This document shows positions 16,843-27,053 of a stretch of DNA of 64,000 bases, in pieces. The translations under genes were made by a program, and so were the position numbers. How positions within the stretch are numbered: position 1 is the stretch's first letter; the number at the start of each line of letters is the position of its first letter. The stretch is from contig PMSM01000013.1 in assembly GCA_003168335.1 (NCBI GenBank), positions 248,001 through 312,000 of the forward strand, written 5' to 3'. This stretch comes from Blastocatellia bacterium (GTDB lineage Bacteria > Acidobacteriota > Blastocatellia > Pyrinomonadales > Pyrinomonadaceae). Under the pieces are notes generated by a model. The model saw nothing but the letters and a program-made list of their open reading frames with translations. It was not told where the DNA came from and searched no databases.

Positions 16843-17292
16843 ATGCCTTTTCGCGAAAGCAGTGGATTTACACGCGCGCCGGGCTCCGCCGAGCGTTGGC
16901 TGCGACGGATCTTTGTCGAAGACTGGGGTCTGAAATTATTGGCGCTGGCGATTACCCTCGTGCTCTGGTTTGTAGCATCCGGACGTCAAGTTGAGCGTGA
17001 GCTTACCGTTGAGCCGCGAGTGGAAGGAAGACCCGCCCCGACCTACGAAGTTAAAGAAGTCCTGGTCACGCCCGGCAAAGTTCGAGTAACCGGACCCGCA
17101 GGTCACGTGAACGCGCTCGAGAAAGCCCGGACCGAAGAAATATCAATCGAAGGCCGGCGCGAGAGTTTTGATGTGCCGCAGACGGCGATCTACATTTCCG
17201 ATCCGAAGGTTGGAGTGCTCGACAAAGTCAACGTTCACGTGACCATCGTCTCCGCCGGAGATGCGAAACCAAAGCCCCGAGACGCAAATTGA
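16843..17292 (+). CDS. YbbR-domain protein (CdaR-like)
   Basis: 149 residues: one membrane segment at about residues 29-46 (LKLLALAITLVLWFVAS), then a single YbbR-like domain outside the membrane. Firmicute CdaR has several YbbR repeats; this one has a single one. It starts 6 bp after cdaA and overlaps glmM by 4 bp, so it is presumably the regulator of the diadenylate cyclase. Confidence 0.88.
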   Translation: MPFRESSGFTRAPGSAERWLRRIFVEDWGLKLLALAITLVLWFVASGRQVERELTVEPRVEGRPAPTYEVKEVLVTPGKVRVTGPAGHVNALEKARTEEISIEGRRESFDVPQTAIYISDPKVGVLDKVNVHVTIVSAGDAKPKPRDAN

Positions 17293-18677
17293 AGCCGGAA
17301 AACACCAGAAGGCTTTTCGGCACGGATGGCATTCGCGGCGAAGCCGGGAAGTTCCCGCTCGATTCGCGCACCATCCGGGTCATCGGACGATCGCTTGCCC
17401 GGCACCTCGCCGAAAGAACCGGGCGTAATCCCCGAATCGTCACCGGTCGCGACACTCGCGAATCCGGCCCCTGGATTGAAAGCGACTTGATTGCCGGAGC
17501 GCGAGAAGTTGGCGCCGAAGTCCATTCAGCCGAAATCATCACTACGCCAGGCATCGCGTTTCTTGCGCGTACCCTACCTGCCGATGCCGGGGTGGTTATC
17601 AGCGCTTCGCACAATCCCTACCAGGATAATGGCATCAAGGTTTTCGATCCTTCCGGGCGCAAGCTTGACGAAGCGACCGAGCGCAGAATCGAAAAAGATA
17701 TTGCTGAGGCATCCGGCGCGAACCCATCGGTCAACGACCAGGTTCCGGAACTCGCTGCGAATGAAAAGCACGCCGCTGAGTTGCGGATGCGTTATCTGAA
17801 CTATCTTGAGCACGACGTCGCGCATGATCTTCCGCTGCGCGATCTCACGATGGTAGTTGATTGTGCCAACGGCGCCGCGTACGAACTGGCGCCCGAACTG
17901 TTCGGCCGACTTGGCGCTCGCGTCGTTCCGATTAACAACCAGCCTGACGGCCGCAATATCAATCGCGATTGTGGTTCGCTGCACATTGAAGGCTTGCAGC
18001 GCCGCGTGACAGAGGAGCGCGCGGATCTGGGCGTTGCCTTCGACGGCGACGCTGATCGCGCGCTTTTTGTCGACGCGAGCGGCAATTTTGTTGACGGCGA
18101 CGCGACCATGTGGGTAATGGCTAGCGATCTGAAATCGCGGAGCGAGCTAACCGGCGACGTCGTAGTTGCAACCGTAATGAGTAACATCGGTTTGGAAATT
18201 GCGCTACGTTCGTGTGGCATCAAGCTCACGCGCGCGGATGTCGGCGACAAGTACGTCCTTGAGGAGCTGATCCGCAGTGGGGCGGTCATGGGTGGCGAGC
18301 AGTCCGGTCACATTATTTTTCCGGGCTTGAGTCTGGCAGGTGATGGAATGATCACGACCATAAGTCTGCTGCGAGCGATGCGCCATCACAATAAAACTCT
18401 GGCTGAATTGGTCGCGGGGTTTCAACGTTATCCGCAAGTGCTGGTGAACGTACGCGTCCGCGAGAGAAAACCGTTTGCGGAACTTCCGGCAGTTCAGCGT
18501 CTGGCGCGTGAGATTGAACAGCAACTCGGCGATCGCGGGCGGCTCTTATTACGGTACTCCGGCACTGAATCGCTGGCTCGCGTCATGATCGAGGGTGAGA
18601 GTGAAAGCGAGGTCACATCACAAGCCAACGCTCTGGCTGAAGCTATCAGGGCCGAAGTCGGCGCCGATCAATCCTGA
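17289..18677 (+). CDS. glmM: Phosphoglucosamine mutase
   Basis: 462 residues; interconverts glucosamine-6-phosphate and glucosamine-1-phosphate for UDP-GlcNAc synthesis. FGTDGIRG is near the N-terminus, the phosphoserine loop ISASHNP has S107, the metal loop is DGDADR, and the sugar-phosphate loop RYSGTE is at the C-terminus. The start is TTG 17289, overlapping the YbbR stop codon, with no Shine-Dalgarno motif, which suggests translation by reinitiation. Third gene of the cdaA operon. Confidence 0.95.
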   Translation: MKPENTRRLFGTDGIRGEAGKFPLDSRTIRVIGRSLARHLAERTGRNPRIVTGRDTRESGPWIESDLIAGAREVGAEVHSAEIITTPGIAFLARTLPADAGVVISASHNPYQDNGIKVFDPSGRKLDEATERRIEKDIAEASGANPSVNDQVPELAANEKHAAELRMRYLNYLEHDVAHDLPLRDLTMVVDCANGAAYELAPELFGRLGARVVPINNQPDGRNINRDCGSLHIEGLQRRVTEERADLGVAFDGDADRALFVDASGNFVDGDATMWVMASDLKSRSELTGDVVVATVMSNIGLEIALRSCGIKLTRADVGDKYVLEELIRSGAVMGGEQSGHIIFPGLSLAGDGMITTISLLRAMRHHNKTLAELVAGFQRYPQVLVNVRVRERKPFAELPAVQRLAREIEQQLGDRGRLLLRYSGTESLARVMIEGESESEVTSQANALAEAIRAEVGADQS

Positions 18678-18852
18678 CTGCCGTCCGCGGTTTTCTTCCG
18701 ATTCGTTTTTGAGCAAGGTCCAGGAGTAGTCAGACCGAGAAAATCTTACCTTGCTGACAGTGAAAAAGTTGCGCTCTTGTTCCTTGCAGATCGCCTTGAA
18801 CCCGGCCAAAAAGGCCACTTATCGTACATTTCCCAATGCAATAAAATTATTA

Positions 18853-18882
18853 TTGCGCGGCATAAGTGTTGCGAAGTATATT
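18853..18882 (+). promoter_or_regulatory. Possible promoter of the structured RNA
   Basis: TTGCGC at 18853-18858, 18 bp, TATATT at 18877-18882. Initiation near 18889 would place the start just before the first hairpin of the candidate RNA. Confidence 0.4.
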
Positions 18883-18888
18883 GTGGGG

Positions 18889-19001
18889 CAAGAGAGACGG
18901 TTGGTGGATCCTCCGTCTCAAGTGGTTGCTGGGGTGAGGACAGTAACCACGAAAATGAATGGGCGCTGCGACCCCACGTTGCAGCGCCCATTCGGTTTTT
19001 T
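18889..19001 (+). ncRNA. Candidate structured small RNA, about 112 nt, three hairpins
   Basis: Three consecutive hairpins and no reading frame. Hairpin 1: GAGACGG (18894-18900) pairs CCGTCTC (18913-18919), with a 12-nt loop containing GGATCCT. Hairpin 2: GTGGTTGCTG (18922-18931) pairs CAGTAACCAC (18941-18950) with one G-U pair and a purine loop GGGTGAGGA. Hairpin 3 is a 13-bp stem (18957-18969 with 18981-18993) followed by six T, a strong intrinsic terminator. A plausible promoter ends just upstream. CCTCC at 18910-18914 resembles an anti-Shine-Dalgarno sequence and could pair with the loop of hairpin 2. I do not recognise the family; it is not 4.5S, 6S, tmRNA or RNase P by its motifs. Confidence 0.5.
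18957..19001 (+). terminator. Intrinsic terminator
   Basis: A 13-bp perfect stem, beginning GAATGGGCGCTGC and closing GCAGCGCCCATTC, with an 11-nt loop, then GG and six T. It is 280 bp after glmM, too far to look dedicated to that gene, and probably ends the small RNA above. Confidence 0.8.
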
Positions 19002-19090
19002 GACGACCCGCAGACTTCAAATCCATCCCCTAAATCTTCTTTCGTAATTTGACTCAGGATTGCATTTCGGCGTAGATACATGGCTGCTTC

Positions 19091-19906
19091 ATGCCTATGC
19101 CGTCTGCAATCTTGTCGAGGACGCGGCGTCTTCTCGTCATTACCGCGGGTTTGTTCCTGCTGGCGGGAGTCTGCGCATGTCGCAGAGGATCCAACAAGAA
19201 CGCAAACGCAAACGGCGGCGGATTGTCTTCGACCGCGTCAGATCCCGAGCAAGCAAAACGCCAGGCACAGTCGCTGGTTGATCAGGGCAAAGAGCTTTAT
19301 AAGAACGATCAAGAGGAGCAAGCGGCAGAAGTTCTTAAGCAGGCAATTGGTCAGGATCCCGGTAACGCGGAGGCCCATCTTCGTTTGGGAATGGCTTATG
19401 CCGCTCTCGGCAAGAAGGCAGAGGCCGACGAGTCATACAAGAAAGCCATCGAACTTTATAAGAAGAGAGTTCAGTCAGATCCAAAGGATGCCGGGGCTTA
19501 CTTCAATCTCGGCGAGGCGCATAGTTTTCTGCATCAGGATGAAGAAGGCGCGCGCGCCTATCGTCAGGCGACCCGCCTCAAGCCTGATGACGAAGAAGCT
19601 TTTTATCAGTTGGGAATGTCTGAAACTCGGCTCGCTCATTATCCTGAGGCTACGGCAGCGTTTAAGAAAGCTCTCGAGCTCGATCCTGATGATTATCGAG
19701 CGACCGATGCAATCGAAAATGCCCAGGAAGGGGCAAATCGAATCAAGGAAGGCAAGAAGCACGCGGAAGAGATGCTGAAGAAGCAAGCGAATCAAAACGC
19801 TAACGGGAACACAAACGCCAATTCCAATTCCGCCCGCCCGCCCGCGCCGAAGCGGAGTCCAGCACCACCCAAGCGCAGCCCGGCGAAGTCGGCGGTAAAA
19901 AACTAG
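19091..19906 (+). CDS. TPR-containing probable lipoprotein
   Basis: 271 residues. The N-terminal signal (RRLLVITAGLFLLAGVCAC) ends in a lipobox-like VCAC with Cys30, followed by an Asn-rich linker (NKNANANGGG). Three to four tetratricopeptide repeats span about 55-200. The C-terminus is Asn-rich then Pro/Ser/Lys-rich (KRSPAPPKRSPAKS). It is presumably anchored to a membrane and scaffolds protein interactions. Asn-Ala-Asn linkers after the lipidation site are common in acidobacterial lipoproteins, which is one reason for my organism guess. TTGACT and TAGATA at 19049 and 19073 form a weak promoter just upstream. Confidence 0.82.
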   Translation: MPMPSAILSRTRRLLVITAGLFLLAGVCACRRGSNKNANANGGGLSSTASDPEQAKRQAQSLVDQGKELYKNDQEEQAAEVLKQAIGQDPGNAEAHLRLGMAYAALGKKAEADESYKKAIELYKKRVQSDPKDAGAYFNLGEAHSFLHQDEEGARAYRQATRLKPDDEEAFYQLGMSETRLAHYPEATAAFKKALELDPDDYRATDAIENAQEGANRIKEGKKHAEEMLKKQANQNANGNTNANSNSARPPAPKRSPAPPKRSPAKSAVKN

Positions 19907-19947
19907 GACCTTTTGGCCCGCGCGGAAATTCTTGTTTGGAGAATACT

Positions 19948-20118
19948 ATGGCTACCTACACACCACCTCCTTACTTCCCACAAAGTTCATTATCGCCGCC
20001 TGATGAGAAGCGCTATCGAAAGTTCAAGCTGGCAATATTCGCCGGCATTGTTTTGCTGTTGCTTATCGTTGGCGGCCTTGTCGTTGGCGCAGTGTACCTT
20101 TTGAAATGGATGTTTTGA
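19948..20118 (+). CDS. Small single-span membrane protein, 56 residues
   Basis: Starts ATG 19948 after GGAGA at six bases. The first 28 residues are polar (MATYTPPPYFPQSS), then KRYRKFK and one strong membrane segment (LAIFAGIVLLLLIVGGLVVGAVYLL), ending KWMF. It lies 42 bp after the TPR lipoprotein and is probably cotranscribed. No family recognised. Confidence 0.6.
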   Translation: MATYTPPPYFPQSSLSPPDEKRYRKFKLAIFAGIVLLLLIVGGLVVGAVYLLKWMF

Positions 20119-20562
20119 CGCGACGCGCCGGCGCGCTACTTCTCCGCCGGAAGGCGACCCAGCTTGACACCAGTAAGCCCTGCCCCGTATAGTTTCCCGT
20201 TTCGGACCCCGGTCTGAATTCCCCATGAGCAACGCTGCAACTGGTTCTGCGGTGCGGAGGCGTTGCCCGGCTGCGTGTCACAGGTCATCAGCCGTTTGAC
20301 ATTATTGTGGCGTAAGAGCTTCGCTGGCGATTCGAAGACCAAGCCAGTGTGAGTGCGCATGAAATGAAACCGCTTATTTCTGCGACGCTACAGAAAAGTT
20401 TCGGCTCCAGGGAAGCCATAATCCGCGCCCGCCCTTAAAGCGAAGTCAGAACGTCCCTAAACCAGAATTTGTAGCAGGGCAGTTGCCTGCGCTGACTGCC
20501 GGACTTGTTCCGGAAAGAGGCAGGCCCCGGCCCTTCTGCGCTTTATTCGAGGGAAATTAACC
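20119..20562 (+). other. Intergenic region and probable rpsL leader
   Basis: 444 bp without a supported gene. It holds the promoter at 20164-20193, so a leader of about 360 nt precedes rpsL. In that leader are GC-rich palindromes GCAGG-N7-CCTGC (20474-20490) and CCGGA-cttgt-TCCGG (20499-20513). A 74-codon minus-strand frame (20136-20360) has no ribosome-binding site and I do not believe it. Confidence 0.6.
20164..20193 (+). promoter_or_regulatory. Promoter of the str operon
   Basis: Perfect TTGACA (20164-20169), 18 bp, TATAGT (20188-20193). It faces rpsL and nothing else lies between, so it is the likely start of rpsL-rpsG-fusA transcription. Confidence 0.6.
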
Positions 20563-20946
20563 GTGCCGACGATCAATCAGCTAGTTCGCAAAGGCCGCCA
20601 GCGAGTTAAGTACAAGACGGGGAGCCCGGCCTTGCAAAGCTCGCCGCAGAAACGCGGAGTTTGCACTCGCGTGTACACACAAACGCCCAAGAAGCCGAAT
20701 TCGGCGTTGCGGAAAGTCGCCCGCGTGCGTTTGACCAACGGCATCGAGGTGACGACTTACATCCCGGGCGTCGGCCATAATTTGCAGGAACACTCGATCG
20801 TCTTGATCCGCGGGGGACGCGTAAAGGATTTGCCAGGTGTTCGTTATCACGTAATCCGCGGCACGCTCGATTCAGTCGGAGTCAGCGACCGCAAGAAGAG
20901 TAGATCGAAGTACGGCGCTAAGCGTCCGAAGGGAGGCGCCAAGTAA
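20563..20946 (+). CDS. rpsL: 30S ribosomal protein S12
   Basis: 127 residues, the usual length, from GTG 20563. The decoding-centre segments [20 protein letters not shown] and [28 protein letters not shown] are intact, with the Lys residues whose substitution gives streptomycin resistance in other bacteria both wild type. First gene of the str operon; rpsG follows 3 bp later. Confidence 0.98.
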   Translation: MPTINQLVRKGRQRVKYKTGSPALQSSPQKRGVCTRVYTQTPKKPNSALRKVARVRLTNGIEVTTYIPGVGHNLQEHSIVLIRGGRVKDLPGVRYHVIRGTLDSVGVSDRKKSRSKYGAKRPKGGAK

Positions 20947-20949
20947 GCA

Positions 20950-21420
20950 ATGCCCAGACGAAGAGTTGCAGAGAGACGCGCGGTGCTGCCTGACCCTGTT
21001 TACAACAGCGCCCTGGTAACCAAGTTCATCAACGGGATCATGTGGGGCGGGAAGCGCTCCATCGCCGAGAGGACGTTCTACGATGCTTTGGCGCAAGTTG
21101 GCGAAAAGGGCGGTGATGAACCGCTCAAGCTTTTCAAGCGCGCGATCGAAAACGTCCGGCCGACAGTCGAAGTGAAATCGCGACGTGTGGGTGGCTCGAC
21201 CTATCAGGTGCCGGTAGAAGTTCATCAGGAGCGCCGTGGCGCGTTGGCTATTCGCTGGATCGTCGCTTATGCGCGGAGCCGCGGTGAAAAGACGATGACC
21301 GATCGCCTGGCAGGAGAACTGCTGGACGCAGCAAACAATCGCGGCAATGCGGTTAAGAAGAAGGAAGACACGCATCGCATGGCCGATGCCAACAAAGCGT
21401 TTGCGCATTATAAGTGGTAA
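20950..21420 (+). CDS. rpsG: 30S ribosomal protein S7
   Basis: 156 residues, standard length, beginning [17 protein letters not shown]7 binds the 3' major domain of 16S rRNA and nucleates 30S head assembly. Its stop codon overlaps the fusA start as TAATG, so translation of the two is probably coupled. In E. coli S7 represses its own operon; no equivalent site is obvious here. Confidence 0.98.
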   Translation: MPRRRVAERRAVLPDPVYNSALVTKFINGIMWGGKRSIAERTFYDALAQVGEKGGDEPLKLFKRAIENVRPTVEVKSRRVGGSTYQVPVEVHQERRGALAIRWIVAYARSRGEKTMTDRLAGELLDAANNRGNAVKKKEDTHRMADANKAFAHYKW

Positions 21421-23516
21421 TGGCTAAGTACGACCTCAATACATTCAGGAATATCGGCATCATGGCGCACATCGATGCCGGTAAGACCACCACGACCGAA
21501 CGTATCCTTTATTACACGGGCGTCTCGCACAAAATTGGCGAGGTGCACGAGGGCACGGCGACGATGGACTGGATGGAGCAGGAGCAGGAGCGGGGCATTA
21601 CGATCACGAGCGCTGCGACCACGTGCTTTTGGGATCGAAATGGCGAGGAATATCGCATTAACATTATCGACACGCCGGGCCATGTCGATTTCACGATGGA
21701 AGTCGAACGCAGCTTGCGCGTGCTTGACGGCGCCGTGGCAGTGTTTGACGGCGTGGCCGGAGTCGAGCCGCAATCGGAAACCGTCTGGCGTCAGGCCGAC
21801 AAGTACGGCGTGCCGCGCATTTGCTTCATTAACAAGCTCGATCGCGCGGGCGCATCTTTTCAGCGATCATTCGATTCGATTATTACTCGCCTGGGCGCAA
21901 ACCCCGTCGCTCTTCAGATTCCCATTGGCTCGGAAGATCAGTTCAAAGGCGTAGTCGATCTCATTTCCATGAAGGGCCTCATCTGGAACGACGAAAGCAA
22001 AGGCTCGGAGTACGAAACCGCCGAGGTTCCGGATGAATTAAAGGACGAAGCCGTCGCCGCGCGCGAGAGGTTAATAGAAGCCGTGGCCACCGTCGACGAC
22101 CACCTGATGCACAAGTACGTCGAAGGTGAAAAGATTTCAGAGGACGAGATTCGCGCCGCGCTGCGCAAAGGGACCCTCGCGTTGCGCCTGGTGCCCGTCG
22201 TCACCGGTTCGGCGTTTAAGAATAAAGGAGTCCAGACGCTGCTCGACGCAGTGGTCGACTATCTGCCGTCACCGCTCGACATTCCTCCGGTCGAAGGAAT
22301 TAATCCCAAGACTGGTAATCAGGAGCAGCGACCCGCGGACGCGAGCGCGCCCTTTAGTGGTTTGGTGTTCAAGATTATGGCCGACAAGCATCTTGGCCAG
22401 CTTTCGTTCGTCCGCATTTATAGCGGGACCATCAAGTCAGGCTCTTACGCTTACAACACCGGCAAAGACACGAGAGAACGCGTTGGGCGATTGATGCGCA
22501 TGCACGCGAACAAGCGCGAAGACACTGAAGAAGCGAGCGCCGGCGAGATCATCGCTATTGGCGGCATGAAGCAGGTCACCACCGGCGACACGATTTGCGA
22601 CGATAATAAGCCGATCATACTGGAGAAGATTGAGTTTCCCGCGCCCGTCATTCGCGTAGCTGTCGAGCCCAAGACGCGCGCCGATCAGGACAAGCTGGGC
22701 ATCGCTCTGGGACGTCTGGCGCAGGAAGATCCTTCGTTTATTGTTTCGACCGATCAGGAGACCGGCCAGACGATCATCGCCGGCATGGGTGAGCTGCACC
22801 TCGAGATTATCGTCGATCGTATGAAGCGCGAGTTTGGCGTCGAAGCCAATGTCGGCAAGCCGCAGGTCGCCTATCGCGAAACGATTACGCAGGCGGCGTC
22901 CGGCAAGGAGATTTTCAAAAAACAGACAGGTGGCCGGGGACAATACGCGCATGTGGAGATAGAGATCGAGCCCGCGCCAGGCGAAGGTTTTGTTTTCGAG
23001 AATCAGATCAAGGGCGGTGCAATTCCGCGCGAGTTCATCAAGCCCACTTCAGAAGGCATTCGCGAAGCGATGGAGCGCGGGTACCTCGCCGGCTACGACA
23101 TGGTGGACATCAAAGTGCACCTGATTGATGGCGGCTTTCACGAAGTCGATTCCGACGAGCGCGCTTTTCACATTGCCGGCTCGCTGGCGTTTCAGGATGC
23201 TTTGAGAAAAGCTAAGCCGGTGTTGCTTGAGCCAATCATGCGCGTTGAAGTGGTGACACCTGAAGAGTACATGGGCGCGGTTAATGGTGACTTGAGACGA
23301 CGGCGCGGTCAGATCGAAAAGATGGAGCCGCGGCTGGGCGGCGCGCAAGTGATCACGGCCTACGTGCCTTTATCAGACATGTTTGGTTACACGACCGACC
23401 TGCGCTCGGCCACGCAGGGCCGCGCTACTTCGACGATGCATTTTGAGCGTTATGATCAGGCGCCTAAGCACGTTGCCGAAGAAGTAATTGCGAAAGTGCA
23501 GGGCGTAGCGAAATAG
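21420..23516 (+). CDS. fusA: Elongation factor G
   Basis: 698 residues; GTPase driving ribosomal translocation. AHIDAGKTT is the P-loop, DTPGH the G3 motif and NKLDRAG the G4 motif; domains II to V follow, with the domain IV segment [13 protein letters not shown] intact. ATG 21420 overlaps the rpsG stop by one base; an upstream in-frame GTG (21414) would add two residues only. Confidence 0.98.
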   Translation: MAKYDLNTFRNIGIMAHIDAGKTTTTERILYYTGVSHKIGEVHEGTATMDWMEQEQERGITITSAATTCFWDRNGEEYRINIIDTPGHVDFTMEVERSLRVLDGAVAVFDGVAGVEPQSETVWRQADKYGVPRICFINKLDRAGASFQRSFDSIITRLGANPVALQIPIGSEDQFKGVVDLISMKGLIWNDESKGSEYETAEVPDELKDEAVAARERLIEAVATVDDHLMHKYVEGEKISEDEIRAALRKGTLALRLVPVVTGSAFKNKGVQTLLDAVVDYLPSPLDIPPVEGINPKTGNQEQRPADASAPFSGLVFKIMADKHLGQLSFVRIYSGTIKSGSYAYNTGKDTRERVGRLMRMHANKREDTEEASAGEIIAIGGMKQVTTGDTICDDNKPIILEKIEFPAPVIRVAVEPKTRADQDKLGIALGRLAQEDPSFIVSTDQETGQTIIAGMGELHLEIIVDRMKREFGVEANVGKPQVAYRETITQAASGKEIFKKQTGGRGQYAHVEIEIEPAPGEGFVFENQIKGGAIPREFIKPTSEGIREAMERGYLAGYDMVDIKVHLIDGGFHEVDSDERAFHIAGSLAFQDALRKAKPVLLEPIMRVEVVTPEEYMGAVNGDLRRRRGQIEKMEPRLGGAQVITAYVPLSDMFGYTTDLRSATQGRATSTMHFERYDQAPKHVAEEVIAKVQGVAK

Positions 23517-23517
23517 A

Positions 23518-23583
23518 GTGGCATGGACTTTAGTCTGTGCGGTTTTACATGACAACTCAGACACAGACTGAAGTCTGTGCCAC
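23518..23583. repeat. Double-palindrome element (CAGACTGAAGTCTG type)
   Basis: A 66-bp inverted repeat between fusA and tuf, overlapping the base just after the fusA stop. Outer arms GTGGCA...TGCCAC; the right arm contains the perfect palindrome CAGACTGAAGTCTG and the left GGACTTTAGTCT. A diverged relative is at 48896. Confidence 0.8.
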
Positions 23584-23600
23584 GTGAGGAAGAGACAAAG

Positions 23601-24786
<1,186 letters not shown>

Positions 24787-24788
<2 letters not shown>

Positions 24789-24818
24789 GACCCTATGAGT
24801 CCTATAGGACCTATATAA
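24787..24818. repeat. CCTATAGG word element, copy 1
   Basis: The 31-bp gap between tuf and rpsJ is filled by overlapping words of the form GGACCCTATGAGTCC-TATAGGACCTATA, built around the palindrome TCCTATAGGA. Related elements are at 28334 and 31741. Confidence 0.65.
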
Positions 24819-24819
24819 G

Positions 24820-25140
24820 ATGCTGAACGAAAAAATAAGAATCAGGCTGAAGGCCTACGATCATCGGGTGCTGGATCAGTCCACGACTGAAATTGTCGAG
24901 ACCGCGAAGCGCACCGGGGCGCGCGTGGCCGGGCCGATTCCACTGCCGACGGTCAAGAACAAATGGACCGTTTTGCGTTCGCCGCATGTAGATAAGAAGT
25001 CGCGTGAGCAGTTTGAGATCAGGACGCATAAGCGCTTGATGGACATCCTCGATCCAACTCCGCAGACGGTCGACGCGCTGATGAAGCTGGACTTGCCGGC
25101 AGGCGTGGATGTGGAAATTAAGGCGTTCGGGAAGAGTTAA
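24820..25140 (+). CDS. rpsJ: 30S ribosomal protein S10
   Basis: 106 residues, standard length. The sequence [17 protein letters not shown] near the start and [12 protein letters not shown] at the end are typical; in other bacteria S10 (NusE) also binds NusB in antitermination. First gene of the S10 operon; there is no separate promoter, so readthrough from tuf is likely. Confidence 0.98.
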   Translation: MLNEKIRIRLKAYDHRVLDQSTTEIVETAKRTGARVAGPIPLPTVKNKWTVLRSPHVDKKSREQFEIRTHKRLMDILDPTPQTVDALMKLDLPAGVDVEIKAFGKS

Positions 25141-25143
25141 GAG

Positions 25144-25227
25144 CATTGCCGATTTCCAATTGCCAATTTCCAATTGGCGCTTGGGTAAATCATGAATCGG
25201 CAATCGGCAATCGGCAATTGGAAATCG
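25144..25227. repeat. CCAATTGCCGATT word element (family A), copy 1
   Basis: Left arm 25145-25177 repeats words GATTTCCAATTGCCAATTT; right arm 25194-25227 is its approximate reverse complement (GAATCGGCAATCGGCAATTG). The gene that follows starts 4 bp after the right arm, with no Shine-Dalgarno motif other than the GGAAA of the repeat itself. Confidence 0.75.
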
Positions 25228-25230
25228 AAA

Positions 25231-25890
25231 ATGATCAACGGAATCATCGGCAAGAAGGTTGGGATGACGCAGTTGTTCGCGCCCGATGGCACGGTCACGC
25301 CGGTAACTGTTATTAAGGCCGGTCCGTGTGTCGTCGTGCAAAAGAAGACTGCCGGCGGCCGCGACGGTTACGATGCAGTCCAGGTTGGGCTGGTCGAAGA
25401 TCGTCCCATCAGACTGAAGAACGTCAACAAACCGATGCGCGGCCACTTTGAGAAGACCGGCGGCGGCATTCCGCCGACGCGAGTGCTGAAAGAGTTCCGG
25501 CTCGAGGCCTCGGATGACAGCACCAACGTGGGCGATAAGATTCTGGTGGACCAGTTTTCAGATGGCGACATCGTTGACGTGGTCGGCAGGTCGAAGGGGC
25601 GCGGGTTTGCCGGCACGGTCAAGCGGCATAATTTTAATCGCGGACCCGAATCGCACGGCTCGATGAACGTGCGTGCCCCCGGATCGATTGGGCAATCGGC
25701 TTATCCATCGCGAGTGTTCAAGGGCATGCGATCTTCAGGTCATATGGGTGATGAGCGGGTGACGGTGAAGCGGCTGACGGTCGCACGAGTTGATGCAGAG
25801 AACAATCTCCTGATGATTCGCGGTGCAGTGCCGGGCGCGAACGGCACCGTCGTAGTGGTTAAAAAAGCAGCCAGACAGGCGAAGAGATAG
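25231..25890 (+). CDS. rplC: 50S ribosomal protein L3
   Basis: 219 residues starting [16 protein letters not shown] at ATG 25231; codons upstream to 25192 are repeat sequence. The conserved central loop contains [13 protein letters not shown] and [18 protein letters not shown], which in the family reaches towards the peptidyl-transferase centre. Start context is purine-rich but lacks a canonical ribosome-binding site. Confidence 0.98.
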   Translation: MINGIIGKKVGMTQLFAPDGTVTPVTVIKAGPCVVVQKKTAGGRDGYDAVQVGLVEDRPIRLKNVNKPMRGHFEKTGGGIPPTRVLKEFRLEASDDSTNVGDKILVDQFSDGDIVDVVGRSKGRGFAGTVKRHNFNRGPESHGSMNVRAPGSIGQSAYPSRVFKGMRSSGHMGDERVTVKRLTVARVDAENNLLMIRGAVPGANGTVVVVKKAARQAKR

Positions 25891-25936
25891 CGAGATACAG
25901 ACAGCAGGTCTGTACTTCGGAAGCGGAGGTTCGGTT

Positions 25937-26665
25937 ATGCCAACAGTCAAAATTATGGACTTGACCAGCACGGAGGTTGGCGAGATAGAGTTGGCTGACT
26001 CAGTATTCGGCGTGGCCCTCAACGAACCCTTGATTCACGAGGCGGTGCGCAGCTTTTTAGCTAACCGGCGCGCGGGCACATCGGCAACGAAGACGCGCGG
26101 CGATGTCTCGGGCTCGGGGCGAAAGCTCTGGAAGCAGAAGGGTACTGGCCGGGCGCGGATTGCCAGCTTGCGCTCTCCTTTGTGGAAAGGCGGGGGCAAC
26201 GCGCACGGACCCCAGCCGCGCGACTGGTCGTACAACTTGCCCAAGAAGATGAGGAAGAGGGCGTTGTGTTCGGCCCTTTCCGAGCGCCTGCGCGAAGGCA
26301 ATCTGATCATCGTGGACGAGTGGAAATTCGATCAGCCAAAGACCAAAGAGTTCATTAACACTCTCGGCAGTTTGAAGCTGACTGGGAAGACCCTGATCGT
26401 GGATTCGCTGAAGAATACAAAGTTGATGCTGGCATCGCGCAACGTGCAAACGGCCAAGGTGGTCAACAGCTATAGCCTGAACATCTATGATCTGGTGAAT
26501 CACCAGAAACTGGTCCTGACGCCCACGATCGTCGAGGAGTTGACGGGCATTCTGCAACCGCGGGCCAGGGACGACGAGGAAGAGCGTTTCCGATCACACT
26601 CGAGCGAAGGCGAGGCGGCCAAACCGGCGCGCCGCGTACCGCGGGACGAAGGAGCTGCGGCTTAA
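25937..26665 (+). CDS. rplD: 50S ribosomal protein L4, C-terminally extended
   Basis: 242 residues against about 205 in most bacteria. The core holds the TSATKTRGDVSGSGRKLWKQKGTGRAR-like loop (here AGTSATKTRGDVSGSG) that lines the exit tunnel. The last 35 residues are charged and of low complexity (DDEEERFRSHSSEGEAAK...). GGAGG at 25924-25928 sets the start. In E. coli L4 represses the S10 operon. Confidence 0.97.
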   Translation: MPTVKIMDLTSTEVGEIELADSVFGVALNEPLIHEAVRSFLANRRAGTSATKTRGDVSGSGRKLWKQKGTGRARIASLRSPLWKGGGNAHGPQPRDWSYNLPKKMRKRALCSALSERLREGNLIIVDEWKFDQPKTKEFINTLGSLKLTGKTLIVDSLKNTKLMLASRNVQTAKVVNSYSLNIYDLVNHQKLVLTPTIVEELTGILQPRARDDEEERFRSHSSEGEAAKPARRVPRDEGAAA

Positions 26666-26668
26666 GCA

Positions 26669-26974
26669 ATGCGAACCGTTTGGGACGTTATCAAGTCACC
26701 GGTCATCACGGAAAAAGCGTTGGTGGCCAAAGAAGAGACGCAGGATCGGCGGCAGTTGCTGACGTTGCGCGTCGATCGTCGCGCTACCAAGCCGGAGATC
26801 AAGAACGCGGTCGAGTCGATCTTTCATGTCAAGGTTGAGGCTGTGCATACGGCGAACTACCTCGGCAAGATGGCCCGGCGCGGCAGGCATGAAGGCCGCA
26901 AGCCCTCCTGGAAAAAAGCGTACGTGACGCTGAAGCAGGGCGAGAAGCCGGTCGACTATGGTGAGGCTATTTAG
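26669..26974 (+). CDS. rplW: 50S ribosomal protein L23
   Basis: 101 residues, standard. Begins MRTVWDVIKSPVITEKA and contains the KPEIKNAVESIFHVKVEAVHT segment. L23 forms the docking site for trigger factor and SRP at the tunnel exit. It follows rplD by 3 bp. Confidence 0.98.
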   Translation: MRTVWDVIKSPVITEKALVAKEETQDRRQLLTLRVDRRATKPEIKNAVESIFHVKVEAVHTANYLGKMARRGRHEGRKPSWKKAYVTLKQGEKPVDYGEAI

Positions 26975-27052
26975 GAATTTCGAAATTCGAATTGCGAATT
27001 TAGGACTGATTTGTTTTTCAAATTCGCAATCCGAAATTCGCAATTGAGAAGC
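26973..27052. repeat. AATTTCGAATTGCG word element (family B), copy 1
   Basis: The gap between rplW and rplB reads GGAATTTCGAAATTCGAATT on the left and AAATTCGCAATCCGAAATTC on the right, near reverse complements around a short A/T-rich middle. Same plan as family A but different words. A second copy is at 30945. Confidence 0.7.
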
Positions 27053-27053
27053 T

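Noticed and set aside
20296-20324. Second TTGACA as an rpsL promoter
   Set aside because: No acceptable -10 box 16-19 bp downstream; the pair at 20164-20193 is far better.
20136-20360. 74-codon minus-strand frame upstream of rpsL
   Set aside because: No ribosome-binding site, covers the str promoter, and no recognisable domain.
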